From positions 944,465 through 1,008,464 of the forward strand of contig NC_000853.1 of assembly GCF_000008545.1 (NCBI RefSeq): a stretch of 64,000 nucleotides of DNA, given 5' to 3'. Positions within the stretch are counted from its first letter, which is position 1. Each line of letters opens with the position of its first letter. This DNA is from Thermotoga maritima MSB8. Its GTDB lineage: Bacteria; Thermotogota; Thermotogae; Thermotogales; Thermotogaceae. A model generated the notes under the pieces. That model saw only the letters and a program-made list of their open reading frames with translations, was not told the DNA's origin and did no database searches. Made by a program: the position numbers and the translations under genes. Below are positions 1-9,799 of the stretch, one piece after another.

Positions 1-1108
1 TAACGTTTCTACTGTTGGAAAGGATCTCTTCACGTGGAACACCTGTTACCTTCGCGACGATCTCTATGAGTTCATCTATTGGATCCATGGCCTTTACCCT
101 GTTTGGCTTTATGAAATCCTTCAGAAGCAGGATGGCTTCCTTCAGATCGACCTCTTTTCCCGTTGTCTCTTTGTAAACCAGAAGTTTTATGATGGCTCCT
201 CTGAGTCTTCGCAGGTTGTCGTCCACATTCTCTGCGACAAAATTCAGAACTTCCTCAGGAAGTTCACCGTGTTCAATTTCAAGCATCTTTCTTGCTATGC
301 TTTTCCTCGTTTCTTCATCGGGGGGTTCTAACTTTGCCACGAGTCCCATTTGAAATCTGGAAACCAGCCTATCCTGGAATTCACTCAATTTTTGCGGTTC
401 TCTGTCCGAACAGATAACGATCTGTTTTCCAGAGTCATGCAGTTCGTTGAATGTGTGAAACAGTTCCGTCTGAACACCTGTCTTTCCTATGAGAAACTGA
501 ACATCGTCTATGAGAAGAATATCAACCTTTTTTCTGTATTTCTCCCTGAACTCGTTCAATTTTCCTTCTTTCATGCTGTCAACAAGATCGTTCAGGAATT
601 TCTCGCTGGTGATGTACATCACCCTCAGGTCCGGTTCGTTCTGAACGACGTAGTTTCCTATCGATTGAAGAAGATGCGTCTTTCCAAGTCCCACACCGCC
701 GTATATGAAGAGCGGATTGTACCTGCCCGGGTGTTTTGCCACCTCGAGAGCGGCATGATAAGCGAACGAATTTCCCGGACCAACGACGAAGTTTTCGAAG
801 GTGTAATCGGGATTCAGCGGTGTGAGAAGCACCGCTCTTTTCTTCACGAGCGGTTCACTGTAGGAGGAGTGAGGTTCGAAGGCTTCGTAGGTGATTTCAA
901 AAGTGGCATCGTTCCCGAGCACAACCTTCACAGCTTTTGATAGTACAGAATAATACTTCTTCTCCAGCCATTCTTTTATGAAAAGATTACCGACCGAGAA
1001 GACGACTTTGTTACCCTCTATCGACTTCACATCAAAAGAACTGAACCAGAGCTCCCAGCTTTTTCTATTTACTCTGGTCTTTATCTCCTGGAGTATTCTC
1101 TCTTTCAT
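1..1108 (-). CDS. dnaA: Chromosomal replication initiator DnaA (3' end cut off by window)
   Basis: Start of the replication initiator ATPase, which binds DnaA boxes at oriC and opens the duplex. The visible 369 residues give domain I (KERILQEIKTRV..), a short linker, and the AAA+ core with Walker A GGVGLGKTH and Walker B ILLIDDVQF. The C-terminal DNA-binding domain IV lies mostly beyond the window edge; the family is usually about 440-450 residues. ATG at 1106-1108 follows a modest GGGGG ribosome site. A promoter (-35 TTGATT, -10 GATAAT) lies just upstream. Its upstream neighbour on the strand is the ferredoxin gene, separated by a terminator, so dnaA is transcribed on its own. Identity is clear. 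Confidence 0.96.
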   Translation of the reverse strand, partial: MKERILQEIKTRVNRKSWELWFSSFDVKSIEGNKVVFSVGNLFIKEWLEKKYYSVLSKAVKVVLGNDATFEITYEAFEPHSSYSEPLVKKRAVLLTPLNPDYTFENFVVGPGNSFAYHAALEVAKHPGRYNPLFIYGGVGLGKTHLLQSIGNYVVQNEPDLRVMYITSEKFLNDLVDSMKEGKLNEFREKYRKKVDILLIDDVQFLIGKTGVQTELFHTFNELHDSGKQIVICSDREPQKLSEFQDRLVSRFQMGLVAKLEPPDEETRKSIARKMLEIEHGELPEEVLNFVAENVDDNLRRLRGAIIKLLVYKETTGKEVDLKEAILLLKDFIKPNRVKAMDPIDELIEIVAKVTGVPREEILSNSRNV

Positions 1109-1143
1109 AATGGAGGACCCCCAAACGAGGAGTGACTGGATTA

Positions 1144-1173
1144 ATTATCCAACAGATACACTCAAAAAATCAA
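1144..1173 (-). promoter_or_regulatory. Putative dnaA promoter
   Basis: Read on the minus strand, TTGATT (1168-1173) and GATAAT (1144-1149) are separated by 18 bases, about 35 bases upstream of the dnaA ATG. It lies downstream of the ferredoxin terminator, so it would be the only source of dnaA transcripts. Motif match only. Confidence 0.5.
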
Positions 1174-1194
1174 CGGAGAAAAAGAAACAGATCT

Positions 1195-1230
1195 GAAAAA
1201 TTTCTAAAGGGGTGGAAAACCCCACCCCTT
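1195..1230 (-). terminator. Intrinsic terminator after ferredoxin
   Basis: A perfect 9-bp stem (1207-1215 with 1222-1230, six-base loop) begins 4 bases after the ferredoxin stop. On the minus strand it is followed by TTTAGAAATTTTT. Classical intrinsic terminator shape. Confidence 0.8.
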
Positions 1231-1233
1231 ACC

Positions 1234-2191
<958 letters not shown>

Positions 2192-2195
<4 letters not shown>

Positions 2196-3385
2196 GAAAG
2201 GACCACCACCGCATCTCTTCCATACATCTTTCTCGCTTCCTTGAGAAATTCTTCGTTGTGATACCTTGAGAGCACGAAAAGGATTCTTCTCCTTGCGATC
2301 GGAACGTCGGTGTGACCATCCGTGAAGACAACTGTTCCCTCTGACCTGAGGACCCTTTCTGAGTAATCGATCGCTGGCTGAAGATCTGTGCTTCCTCCTC
2401 CCACAATCTCCAGATCCTTCCACTTTCCAGATCTGTACTTCATAGCCGATGTAACACTCTTGTCAACCTGAACGAGCCAGAGTTCTTCCCCTGCTATGTT
2501 CGAGATCTTCTCGAGTTCGGAAATAAACTGGTTCAGCTCCTTCTCCACAATACTTCCGCTGGTGTCCACCACAGCGGCTATTCTGGGAAGGTACTCGTTC
2601 CTCCAGCCAGGGAGGTGATCGTACCTTCTGTTTGGCCTCAACGGAGTTGTGTAGCGATCCGCTTTTATCGAAACACCGAAAAACCTCCTGAGGAGTGTTT
2701 TCCAGTCCAGTTCGGGATTTTCGAGCGAGAGCGAAACTTCCCTTCTTACTCCAGAGGGAAGAGTATTTCCAAAGAGGTTGAAAGCTTTCTTGGTCCTGTC
2801 TTTTGTGAGGTCGAGGATCATCTCAACTGGGACGTCTTCCTCGAACAGTCCCGAGTGGTCGTCGACGTTATCCCGAAACTCTGCCACCACTTCCACATCG
2901 TACCTTCCGAGTCTTTCCATCTCCTCTAAAATCCATTTATGATACATTTCAGCGTTTTCGAACATCATCCACTCAGGTGGCAGTACGAAGAGCGTGTCGT
3001 TGTCCGTTGTGTGACCTTCCTTCACGAGTACGTCGAGCGGTACCCCAAAGGCTGCAAGTTCCGGGATGTACTGGTTTATAGCGGCATCCATGGCAAGATC
3101 CCATATTTTTCTGTCTCTTTCATCCTTAGGCTTTATTCGAAAGTGCTGGAGAACGATGTGCATGACCTCGTGTATCAGAAGAGCCTGAACCATTCTCAGA
3201 GGCTTTTTTCCTATCGCTTCTGGATTGTACAACAACATCACATCTCCGGTTGTGGAGAAAGAGAGTTTCAGATTCCTCGTATTCTTCGATGGTACCAGCT
3301 TGACACCGAGAAGAACGTAATAATAGAACGGTGATTCCTTTCCTATGTTCAGCAAAGCCTTTTTGAGAGTTTCCTCACCTTTCAT
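2192..3385 (-). CDS. VWA-like protein with N-terminal metallopeptidase-like domain (DUF2201 type)
   Basis: 397 residues. The N-terminal half carries HEVMH at 72-76 with another His at 81, the zinc-binding signature of the putative metallopeptidase domain found in DUF2201 proteins. The C-terminal half has DTSGS at 274-278, the MIDAS-type metal site of a von Willebrand A fold. Such proteins are partners of MoxR AAA ATPases, which load metals or remodel target complexes; the actual client is not known. It overlaps the MoxR gene upstream and the unknown gene downstream by 4 bases each. No signal peptide, so cytosolic. Confidence 0.88.
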
Positions 3386-4437
3386 AGCTCGTTCACCATT
3401 TTCCTCATGTCTTCTCTTTCCAGCATCTTCTCGAGTATTTTATCGAAGATCCAGGACTTTTCTCCTTCCTTTTGAGCTTCATCGACCAGAAACCTTAAAA
3501 CACCGTAGAAAGATTCCTTAGGCATGATTTCGGAAAGTCGGACCAGGTTCTTCGATACGTCGTCCAGGTGTCTTTCAAGTGTTCTCACGTCCACTTTACT
3601 CAGAAAATCTACTATCCTGAGAACAAGAGTGTTCGCAGCGTGTATGTCTTCCAAATTTTCTATCTTTCCATCAAAGAGCACACTTTCCACAGAAGGGATC
3701 TTTACTCTCTGAAAGAACGAATCATAAAAGGCCTTTGCAGCCTCTGGCCCCACGATTCCTGCCGCGATGACGTAGCCGTACTTTTCTTTTTCATCATCCG
3801 TCAGAGTTTTCAGCACATTTGAGAGCTTGTACCAGCTTCTCGGGGAAGGTTTCAGGGATGTTCTCAGAGAGAGACTTCTTTCGGAGAAAAGGAACTCAGG
3901 GTAGTCCCTTATGAAGTCTCTCACTTCTTTCGATACATTGTTCTTCTCAGCCCACTCCAGCCACTCGGAAACGTCTGGGTTCACTTCCAGAATGAAGAAT
4001 CGAGATATGAACGCAGGATCTGTAATGAGATCGGCCTGATCGTACTCTTCCTCCGGGGGGTTCATGGCTGCCATGATCCACGTTCCTTCCGGCAAGATAT
4101 GGTTGTGAATTCTTCTATCCACAAGGAGCTGCATGATCGCGTTTCTGACGGAACGATGGGCTCTGTTTATCTCATCGAGAAAAAGAATCGTATCGCCGCT
4201 TTCGGGCCACCAGTCCGGTTTTAAAAAGACGGTTTTCTCTTCTGTGCGGGCGGGAAGTCCTATCAAATCACCCGGTTCCATCTGAGAAAGAACCAGGATG
4301 ATCAGTTTTCTTTCGGTTTCTCTGGCTATGTCCCTGGCGATATCCGTTTTTCCCACACCGAAATGCCCTACCAGAAGCGGTATCTCACCGGCCATCATGA
4401 TCTTTTTTGCGAGGTACTTTGCCTCTTCTACGCGCAC
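3382..4437 (-). CDS. MoxR-family AAA ATPase
   Basis: 351 residues. Walker A GHFGVGKT lies near residue 26 and Walker B ILFLDEINRA near 105, followed by the sensor region IMAAMNP and an arginine-finger-like ISRFF. The family acts as a chaperone with VWA proteins, and the next gene encodes exactly such a partner. GTG start at 4435-4437 after AAGGTG. First gene of the three-gene operon; divergent from the 4505 gene with only about 65 bases between, so regulatory sites of both must be in that gap. Confidence 0.92.
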   Translation of the reverse strand: MRVEEAKYLAKKIMMAGEIPLLVGHFGVGKTDIARDIARETERKLIILVLSQMEPGDLIGLPARTEEKTVFLKPDWWPESGDTILFLDEINRAHRSVRNAIMQLLVDRRIHNHILPEGTWIMAAMNPPEEEYDQADLITDPAFISRFFILEVNPDVSEWLEWAEKNNVSKEVRDFIRDYPEFLFSERSLSLRTSLKPSPRSWYKLSNVLKTLTDDEKEKYGYVIAAGIVGPEAAKAFYDSFFQRVKIPSVESVLFDGKIENLEDIHAANTLVLRIVDFLSKVDVRTLERHLDDVSKNLVRLSEIMPKESFYGVLRFLVDEAQKEGEKSWIFDKILEKMLEREDMRKMVNEL

Positions 4438-4504
4438 CTTTTCACCTTCCCTTCTCCATCTTCAAATGATATCATGTATTTCTGGGTGGGGTGGTAAGGT
4501 GAAA

Positions 4505-4912
4505 ATGCTCGGGATCGTTCTCACAGCAGTCGTTATTTTCATCGTTTTCATCCTGAGCCTGATCGAGAAAAGGAAAAAAGTCGATGTTGAAACTGTTTGC
4601 CGAACTGTAAAAAGGTACTACGAAGGCAGAAGATACCAGATCTCTCATAAAACAGTGAGCGGTTGTGAAGTGTTTCTGATCAAAAAAGGTCTCAGAAAGA
4701 TCATCATCTGTGTGGGCAGCGTGAACTTCGATGTGGTGAAAGAAATCCTCTACATGGCATACACGAACAGAACACGTGACATCAGGGTAGCTTATTCTTC
4801 CATCACGAAGGAATCTCTGGAAGCGTTTGAAAGAATGAGAAGAAATTCGAAAATACACAAAACGAAGGTGAAAGTGCATGATTTATATCATTTTGAGTCT
4901 GTTGTCTTTTAG
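4505..4912 (+). CDS. Small membrane-anchored protein of unknown function
   Basis: 135 residues. The first 20 form one hydrophobic helix, followed by a basic stretch (EKRKKVD) and a soluble mixed alpha/beta domain. I do not recognise the domain. ATG at 4505-4507 follows GGTGG and GTAAGG; an in-frame GTG at 4499 is the alternative. Its 3' end overlaps the Mrr-like gene by 35 bases, so both are made from one transcript. Both proteins have an N-terminal anchor and similar size, which hints at a membrane-bound pair. Confidence 0.8.
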   Translation: MLGIVLTAVVIFIVFILSLIEKRKKVDVETVCRTVKRYYEGRRYQISHKTVSGCEVFLIKKGLRKIIICVGSVNFDVVKEILYMAYTNRTRDIRVAYSSITKESLEAFERMRRNSKIHKTKVKVHDLYHFESVVF

Positions 4913-5336
4913 CCTTCTTGTTCTCTTTCTGCAATGGGGGAAGAAAAGGAGAAAACAAGACCTCAGAAACCTTCTCGAGGCGGGTCTCAAGAATCCATAT
5001 CGGTTCGAGGAATTCGCCAGAGAATATCTGAAAGAACACGGTTTTAGATCGGTGAGAACAACGCGAAAGAGTAAGGATTTTGGGGCAGATATCGTTGCGA
5101 AAAGACGAGGAAGCACAGTGGTTTTCCAGGTGAAGAGAAGAAACTCTACGGTGGAGAAAGAGGTCGTGAAGGAACTCGTTGCGGCGGCCTATATTTATGG
5201 TGCCACGGAAGTTGGAATTTTCACGAACGGCGAGCTTTCCACCGGCTTGAAAAAAGAGCTCGAGGAACTGAAAAGATCGGGTGGTTTCATAAAGAGGGTC
5301 CATGTCGTAAAGAACATCAATCCTGAGGAACTCTGA
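4878..5336 (+). CDS. Membrane-anchored Mrr-type restriction endonuclease-like protein
   Basis: 152 residues. An N-terminal hydrophobic helix (about residues 2-18) and basic KKRRK are followed by the Mrr_cat fold: FEEFAREYLKEHGF, then KDFGADIVAKRR and VVFQVKRR, which give the D...QxK catalytic pair of PD-(D/E)xK nucleases of the Mrr type. Mrr enzymes cleave modified or foreign DNA. The membrane anchor is unusual compared with E. coli Mrr but occurs in small stand-alone homologues. It overlaps the upstream gene by 35 bases and the convergent propeller gene by 20 bases. Confidence 0.88.
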   Translation: MIYIILSLLSFSLLVLFLQWGKKRRKQDLRNLLEAGLKNPYRFEEFAREYLKEHGFRSVRTTRKSKDFGADIVAKRRGSTVVFQVKRRNSTVEKEVVKELVAAAYIYGATEVGIFTNGELSTGLKKELEELKRSGGFIKRVHVVKNINPEEL

Positions 5337-6486
5337 AGCGCACGATCCAGATGTCTGGCTCACTACCCTTTTCGTACACAGAGAAAGCCACCAACTTTCC
5401 GTCCTCAGAGAACGCAGGATAGAACGCATCGTAAGGGATCTTTTCCGTCAGGCACCAGACTTTCCCACTTTCCAAATCCTTTGCGTATATCCTGAAAACA
5501 CCGTCCCTGTTCGAGGAGAAAATCAGGTAATTTCCAAACACATCCGGATCGAACTCGTTGTAAGGACTGTTTTCCAGAACCGTCACCGTTCCATCCGGAA
5601 GGAGTTCGTATATCCCAAAGTTTGACTCTTTGAGTCCCACGAACACGATACCCTGATTTCCCTTGGCCGGTGTGAAAACCCAGTCGAACGGAAGATCGTA
5701 CGTCTTTTCCCTCATCGTTACGAGATCTTTCACAACGAGATGATTCGAGGTGGCATCTTCCTGAACGTACACCATCGTGTTTTCGTCGAGCCAATTGGGA
5801 TTGTACGCCGCAAATCTACCCCGTGAGATGAGTTTTATCTTCGAGGAATAATCTTTTGAGATCGGCATGTAGTATATGCCCCAGTTTCCATGGAGTGAAC
5901 CCTGAAAGAGCAGGTACTTTTGATCCAGGGATATCCTCGGAAAGTACTCGCTGCTACCGTACACAGGCAGGGAAAGAAGATCTCCATTTTTTCTGTCGAT
6001 CAGAAACAGATTCCTGTTTCCAGAAAGCCTTTCTGAGGAGAAAACGAAATACTCACTGGAGAAATCGCTGTACTCATCGAGTGCGGGATGATAGGTGAGC
6101 CGGAATGCATCTGGAAACTCATTTTTGGAAAAGAGATAGAAAGAGACCTTCTCCAGGGGAAAAGAGGCACACTCCATCACGAAGTCTCTGTAATATTTGT
6201 AGCCCCTGGGATTGTACTCGTACCTTGCAACTTCATTTCCGTGTTTCCATTCTCCCACATAGAGGTTGTCCGTTGCGTTGTAGGAGAGGAAAAACGTCAT
6301 CGAAAACGTCGCCGTCGAAGAGTTTGTGATCGTCGCTTCTTTCGGTAGAAATTCCAGAATTTTCTCCTGAACATCCGCAAGAACAGAAGAAGCCTCTTCG
6401 GTACTGAACATACTTAAATCGAGGGTTACAACAGAGAAAGAAACCAGGGGTATAATAGCAAAGATAAACAGAAACATCTTCTTCAT
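5317..6486 (-). CDS. Exported TolB-like beta-propeller protein (PD40 repeats)
   Basis: 389 residues. A signal peptide (KKMFLFIFAIIPLVSFS) indicates export. The C-terminal two thirds hold repeated blocks such as FSSERLSGNRNLFLIDR, FSSNRDGVFRIYAKD and FSEDGKLVAFSVYEKG, the PD40/WD40-like repeats of TolB and DPP-IV propellers. The role is probably protein or ligand binding in the periplasm; no catalytic motif is visible. Convergent with the Mrr gene (20-base overlap) and divergent from the transporter gene, with only 27 bases between the starts. Confidence 0.85.
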   Translation of the reverse strand: MKKMFLFIFAIIPLVSFSVVTLDLSMFSTEEASSVLADVQEKILEFLPKEATITNSSTATFSMTFFLSYNATDNLYVGEWKHGNEVARYEYNPRGYKYYRDFVMECASFPLEKVSFYLFSKNEFPDAFRLTYHPALDEYSDFSSEYFVFSSERLSGNRNLFLIDRKNGDLLSLPVYGSSEYFPRISLDQKYLLFQGSLHGNWGIYYMPISKDYSSKIKLISRGRFAAYNPNWLDENTMVYVQEDATSNHLVVKDLVTMREKTYDLPFDWVFTPAKGNQGIVFVGLKESNFGIYELLPDGTVTVLENSPYNEFDPDVFGNYLIFSSNRDGVFRIYAKDLESGKVWCLTEKIPYDAFYPAFSEDGKLVAFSVYEKGSEPDIWIVRFRVPQD

Positions 6487-6513
6487 CGATCTCTTACCTC
6501 CGGGGGAGATATT

Positions 6514-7791
6514 TTGTTCGAAGATGCCGTTGTTTCACTTCTGATCTTTATAATAGTATACCTCTTCATCATTCTGGAAAAACACCACAGAGCGGTCATC
6601 ACCATGCTCGGAGGGAGCGCCGCCCTCTTTCTTGTGTTCAAAGATCCCATCGAAGCACTGGTAAGGTATGTGGATTTCAACACGATATTTCTCTTGATAG
6701 GAATGATGATCTTCGTGTCCGTTACAAAAAGAAGCGGTTTATTTCACTTCCTTGGGCTTTACTCGGTGAAACTTTCAGGTGGAAATGTATTTCTCTTTTT
6801 CATCGCAATTAACACTCTTGTGGCTCTTTTATCCTCTTTTTTGGACAACGTAACAACGATACTGGTGTTCGTTCCTGTAACTCTGGTAGTTTGCGACACG
6901 GTTGATCTGGATCCCGTTCCCTTTGTGATATCGGAGATCATATCTTCGAACATAGGTGGTACCGCAACGATGATAGGAGATCCTCCAAACATCATGATTG
7001 CTTCCGCGGCGAAACTTCATTTCCTCGATTTTGTGGTCAACGTTGCACCCGCTGCCGTTCTGACCCTCATCGTTACCCTGATCTTTCTCTCCGCTGTTTA
7101 CAGAAGGGTCATATTCAGAAAAATACCGGTGGAAGTGGTCAAAGACTTCGATCCCCGTAGGGCCATCGTTGACAAAAAGCTGTTTTATCTTTCCATAATA
7201 CTGACTCTGGTCGTTCTTGTTCTCTTTTCTCTTCAGAAACCACTTGGACTTGAAAGTTTCGAGGTTGCCCTTCTTGCTGGCTTCCTCTCGCTTGCTTTCT
7301 TAAAGAAAAAAGATATAGAGGATGTGTTCAAAGAGATCGAATGGGGCGTCATCTTTTTCTTCATAGGTCTTTTCCTTGTTGTTGGTGCCCTTGAAGAGGC
7401 CGGAGTTCTCGAAAGAATATCAGAACTCGTCATCAGGCTTTCAAAGGGAAAAATGGAAAGCACTCTGATATCTGTTCTGGGAATATCTGGATTGAGTTCC
7501 GCTTTCGTTGACAACATACCGTTCACTGCCACCATGATTCCAGTGATAAAGAAACTCGCGGTTCTGGCTCCGGAGACGTTTTCTGATCTGAGACCCCTCT
7601 GGTGGGCTCTTTCTCTGGGAGCGTGCTTTGGAGGAAATGGAACTCTAATCGGTGCATCCGCGAACGTGGTAGGAACCTCTCTCATAGCAGACAGAAAGCA
7701 TATAACCTTCTGGGAGTATTTCAAGATAGGTTTTCCCGTGCTCATACTCAGTCTTCTGGTGTCAGGAGTCTATTTGTTGATCAGATATTGA
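6514..7791 (+). CDS. ArsB/NhaD-type ion transporter
   Basis: 425 residues with about 11 hydrophobic helices. Two inverted-repeat halves show the paired signature of the ion transporter superfamily: SSFLDNVTTILVFVP with GGTATMIGDPPNIM in the first, and SAFVDNIPFTATMIP with GGNGTLIGASANVVG in the second. Relatives move arsenite, Na+/H+ or dicarboxylates; the substrate cannot be read here. Start is TTG at 6514-6516, 5-6 bases after CGGGGGAG. The downstream CBS-pair gene follows 9 bases after the stop, suggesting a nucleotide-sensing partner, though CBS and transporter are separate polypeptides. Confidence 0.88.
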   Translation: MFEDAVVSLLIFIIVYLFIILEKHHRAVITMLGGSAALFLVFKDPIEALVRYVDFNTIFLLIGMMIFVSVTKRSGLFHFLGLYSVKLSGGNVFLFFIAINTLVALLSSFLDNVTTILVFVPVTLVVCDTVDLDPVPFVISEIISSNIGGTATMIGDPPNIMIASAAKLHFLDFVVNVAPAAVLTLIVTLIFLSAVYRRVIFRKIPVEVVKDFDPRRAIVDKKLFYLSIILTLVVLVLFSLQKPLGLESFEVALLAGFLSLAFLKKKDIEDVFKEIEWGVIFFFIGLFLVVGALEEAGVLERISELVIRLSKGKMESTLISVLGISGLSSAFVDNIPFTATMIPVIKKLAVLAPETFSDLRPLWWALSLGACFGGNGTLIGASANVVGTSLIADRKHITFWEYFKIGFPVLILSLLVSGVYLLIRY

Positions 7792-7800
7792 GGTGAGATC

Positions 7801-8238
7801 ATGAAAGTGAAAGACGTCTGCAAATTGATTTCTCTGAAGCCCACAGTTGTAGAGGAAGACACTCCTATAGAAGAAATCGTCGACAGGATACTGGAGGATC
7901 CCGTCACAAGAACCGTTTATGTTGCGAGAGACAACAAACTCGTTGGAATGATCCCTGTCATGCACCTTTTGAAGGTTTCTGGTTTTCACTTTTTCGGGTT
8001 CATTCCAAAGGAAGAGCTCATTCGCTCCTCGATGAAAAGATTGATAGCAAAGAACGCATCTGAGATAATGTTGGATCCTGTATACGTTCACATGGATACA
8101 CCATTGGAAGAAGCCTTGAAGCTGATGATCGACAACAATATACAGGAGATGCCGGTTGTCGATGAAAAGGGAGAGATAGTGGGAGATCTCAACTCTCTCG
8201 AAATTCTTCTCGCTTTGTGGAAAGGGCGGGAGAAATGA
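7801..8238 (+). CDS. CBS-pair protein
   Basis: 145 residues made of two CBS motifs (about 5-60 and 70-140), e.g. DTPIEEIVDRIL..VYVARDNKLVG and DTPLEEALKLMI..MPVVDEKGEIVG. From memory it is the T. maritima CBS protein whose structure was solved (TM0935). CBS pairs bind adenine nucleotides and regulate transporters or enzymes. It lies between a transporter and a nucleoside deaminase, with ATGA overlap to the latter, which makes an adenosine-type ligand plausible. Confidence 0.93.
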   Translation: MKVKDVCKLISLKPTVVEEDTPIEEIVDRILEDPVTRTVYVARDNKLVGMIPVMHLLKVSGFHFFGFIPKEELIRSSMKRLIAKNASEIMLDPVYVHMDTPLEEALKLMIDNNIQEMPVVDEKGEIVGDLNSLEILLALWKGREK

Positions 8239-9455
8239 TCATAGGAAATTGCCTGATACTGAAAGATTTCTCTTCTGAACCTTTCTGGGGAGCCGTAGAG
8301 ATCGAAAACGGCACGATAAAACGAGTGTTACAGGGAGAAGTGAAGGTCGATCTGGATCTCTCCGGCAAACTCGTCATGCCGGCTCTTTTCAACACGCACA
8401 CTCACGCGCCGATGACTCTTCTGAGAGGAGTCGCGGAAGATCTCAGTTTCGAAGAGTGGCTCTTCTCTAAGGTGCTTCCCATAGAAGACAGATTGACAGA
8501 GAAGATGGCCTACTACGGTACGATCCTTGCCCAGATGGAAATGGCAAGACATGGTATCGCCGGCTTTGTCGATATGTACTTTCATGAGGAGTGGATTGCA
8601 AAGGCAGTCAGAGATTTTGGAATGAGAGCCCTCTTGACACGGGGACTTGTGGACAGTAATGGGGACGATGGAGGACGACTCGAGGAGAATTTGAAACTCT
8701 ACAACGAGTGGAACGGTTTTGAGGGGAGGATTTTCGTTGGATTCGGTCCTCACTCACCTTACCTTTGTTCTGAAGAATACCTGAAGAGAGTCTTCGACAC
8801 TGCGAAGTCTCTGAACGCTCCAGTGACGATTCATCTCTATGAAACCTCCAAAGAAGAGTATGATCTGGAGGACATTTTGAACATCGGGTTGAAAGAAGTG
8901 AAGACCATCGCAGCTCATTGTGTTCATCTTCCCGAGAGATATTTCGGTGTTCTGAAAGATATTCCGTTTTTCGTTTCTCACAATCCTGCGAGCAATTTGA
9001 AACTCGGAAACGGAATAGCACCTGTTCAGAGAATGATAGAGCATGGGATGAAGGTCACCCTCGGCACGGATGGAGCGGCGAGCAACAACTCTCTGAATCT
9101 GTTCTTCGAAATGAGGCTCGCGAGTCTTCTTCAGAAAGCACAGAATCCGCGCAATCTGGATGTGAACACATGCTTGAAAATGGTGACGTACGATGGAGCC
9201 CAAGCGATGGGGTTCAAAAGCGGAAAGATTGAAGAAGGCTGGAACGCCGATCTTGTGGTAATAGACCTCGATCTCCCTGAAATGTTTCCAGTCCAGAACA
9301 TAAAGAACCACCTCGTTCACGCTTTCAGCGGTGAAGTTTTCGCCACGATGGTTGCTGGAAAGTGGATCTACTTCGATGGAGAGTACCCGACCATAGATTC
9401 AGAAGAAGTGAAAAGAGAGCTGGCCCGTATAGAAAAAGAACTCTACTCTTCCTGA
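8235..9455 (+). CDS. mtaD: 5'-methylthioadenosine / S-adenosylhomocysteine deaminase
   Basis: 406-residue cytosolic amidohydrolase. HTH at 55-57 (NTHTHAPM) gives the metal His pair, with further metal ligands in TIHLYE and TLGTDGAASN. The T. maritima homologue (TM0936) was assigned by docking and assay as a deaminase of S-adenosylhomocysteine, methylthioadenosine and adenosine. ATG at 8235-8237 overlaps the CBS gene stop (ATGA); an in-frame start 18 bases earlier lies inside that gene. Part of the methionine/AdoMet salvage network. Confidence 0.95.
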   Translation: MIIGNCLILKDFSSEPFWGAVEIENGTIKRVLQGEVKVDLDLSGKLVMPALFNTHTHAPMTLLRGVAEDLSFEEWLFSKVLPIEDRLTEKMAYYGTILAQMEMARHGIAGFVDMYFHEEWIAKAVRDFGMRALLTRGLVDSNGDDGGRLEENLKLYNEWNGFEGRIFVGFGPHSPYLCSEEYLKRVFDTAKSLNAPVTIHLYETSKEEYDLEDILNIGLKEVKTIAAHCVHLPERYFGVLKDIPFFVSHNPASNLKLGNGIAPVQRMIEHGMKVTLGTDGAASNNSLNLFFEMRLASLLQKAQNPRNLDVNTCLKMVTYDGAQAMGFKSGKIEEGWNADLVVIDLDLPEMFPVQNIKNHLVHAFSGEVFATMVAGKWIYFDGEYPTIDSEEVKRELARIEKELYSS

Positions 9456-9799
9456 AGCACTCTCTTTATTCTTTCTTCGAGTGTCTCTATTCTTCTCTTC
9501 ATGTCCTCCAGAGACCTCAATATCTCTCTGAGATAGAGTTTTCCCTGTGGGGTGATCCTGTAAATCTTTCTTGGGGGGCTGACCGTTGTATCCCATTCGG
9601 TGCTGAGAAACCCGCTCTCTTCGAGATCGGCGAGTACACGGTAAATGTTGCCCATGTGACCGATTCCAGGTATCTCAATACCAAACTCTGCGAGCCTCTC
9701 TGCGAGCTCGTATCCATGAGAAGGTTTCTCCGCTACGAGTAAAAGGATGGTACTGGCAAGCCACCAACCTCGGAATCCTCTCCCGCCTCTGTGTCTCAT
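9443..9799 (-). CDS. PadR-family transcription regulator
   Basis: 118 residues. Winged helix (LASTILLLVAEKPSHGYELAERL.., GNIYRVLADLEESGFLS.., RKIYRITPQGKLYL) followed by a C-terminal dimerisation helix (EDMKRRIETLEERIKRVL). N-terminus is Arg/Gly-rich (MRHRGGRGFRGWW), common in the Thermotoga/Clostridium PadR subgroup. ATG at 9797-9799 overlaps the methyltransferase stop by 4 bases. Convergent with the deaminase gene (13-base overlap). The ligand is unknown; PadR proteins usually repress transport or detoxification genes. Confidence 0.9.
   Translation of the reverse strand: MRHRGGRGFRGWWLASTILLLVAEKPSHGYELAERLAEFGIEIPGIGHMGNIYRVLADLEESGFLSTEWDTTVSPPRKIYRITPQGKLYLREILRSLEDMKRRIETLEERIKRVLQEE

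Noticed and set aside
350-940. Long plus-strand open frame of 196 codons
   Set aside because: It is the reverse-strand shadow of dnaA, which has clear AAA+ motifs; no ribosome site.
1109-1200. Possible oriC next to dnaA
   Set aside because: No cluster of 12-mer DnaA boxes of the kind reported for T. maritima (AAACCTACCACC) is visible in this gap, and the gap is short and holds a terminator and promoter.
6088-6348. Plus-strand open frames opposite the propeller gene
   Set aside because: Shadows with Arg/His-rich composition and no ribosome site.
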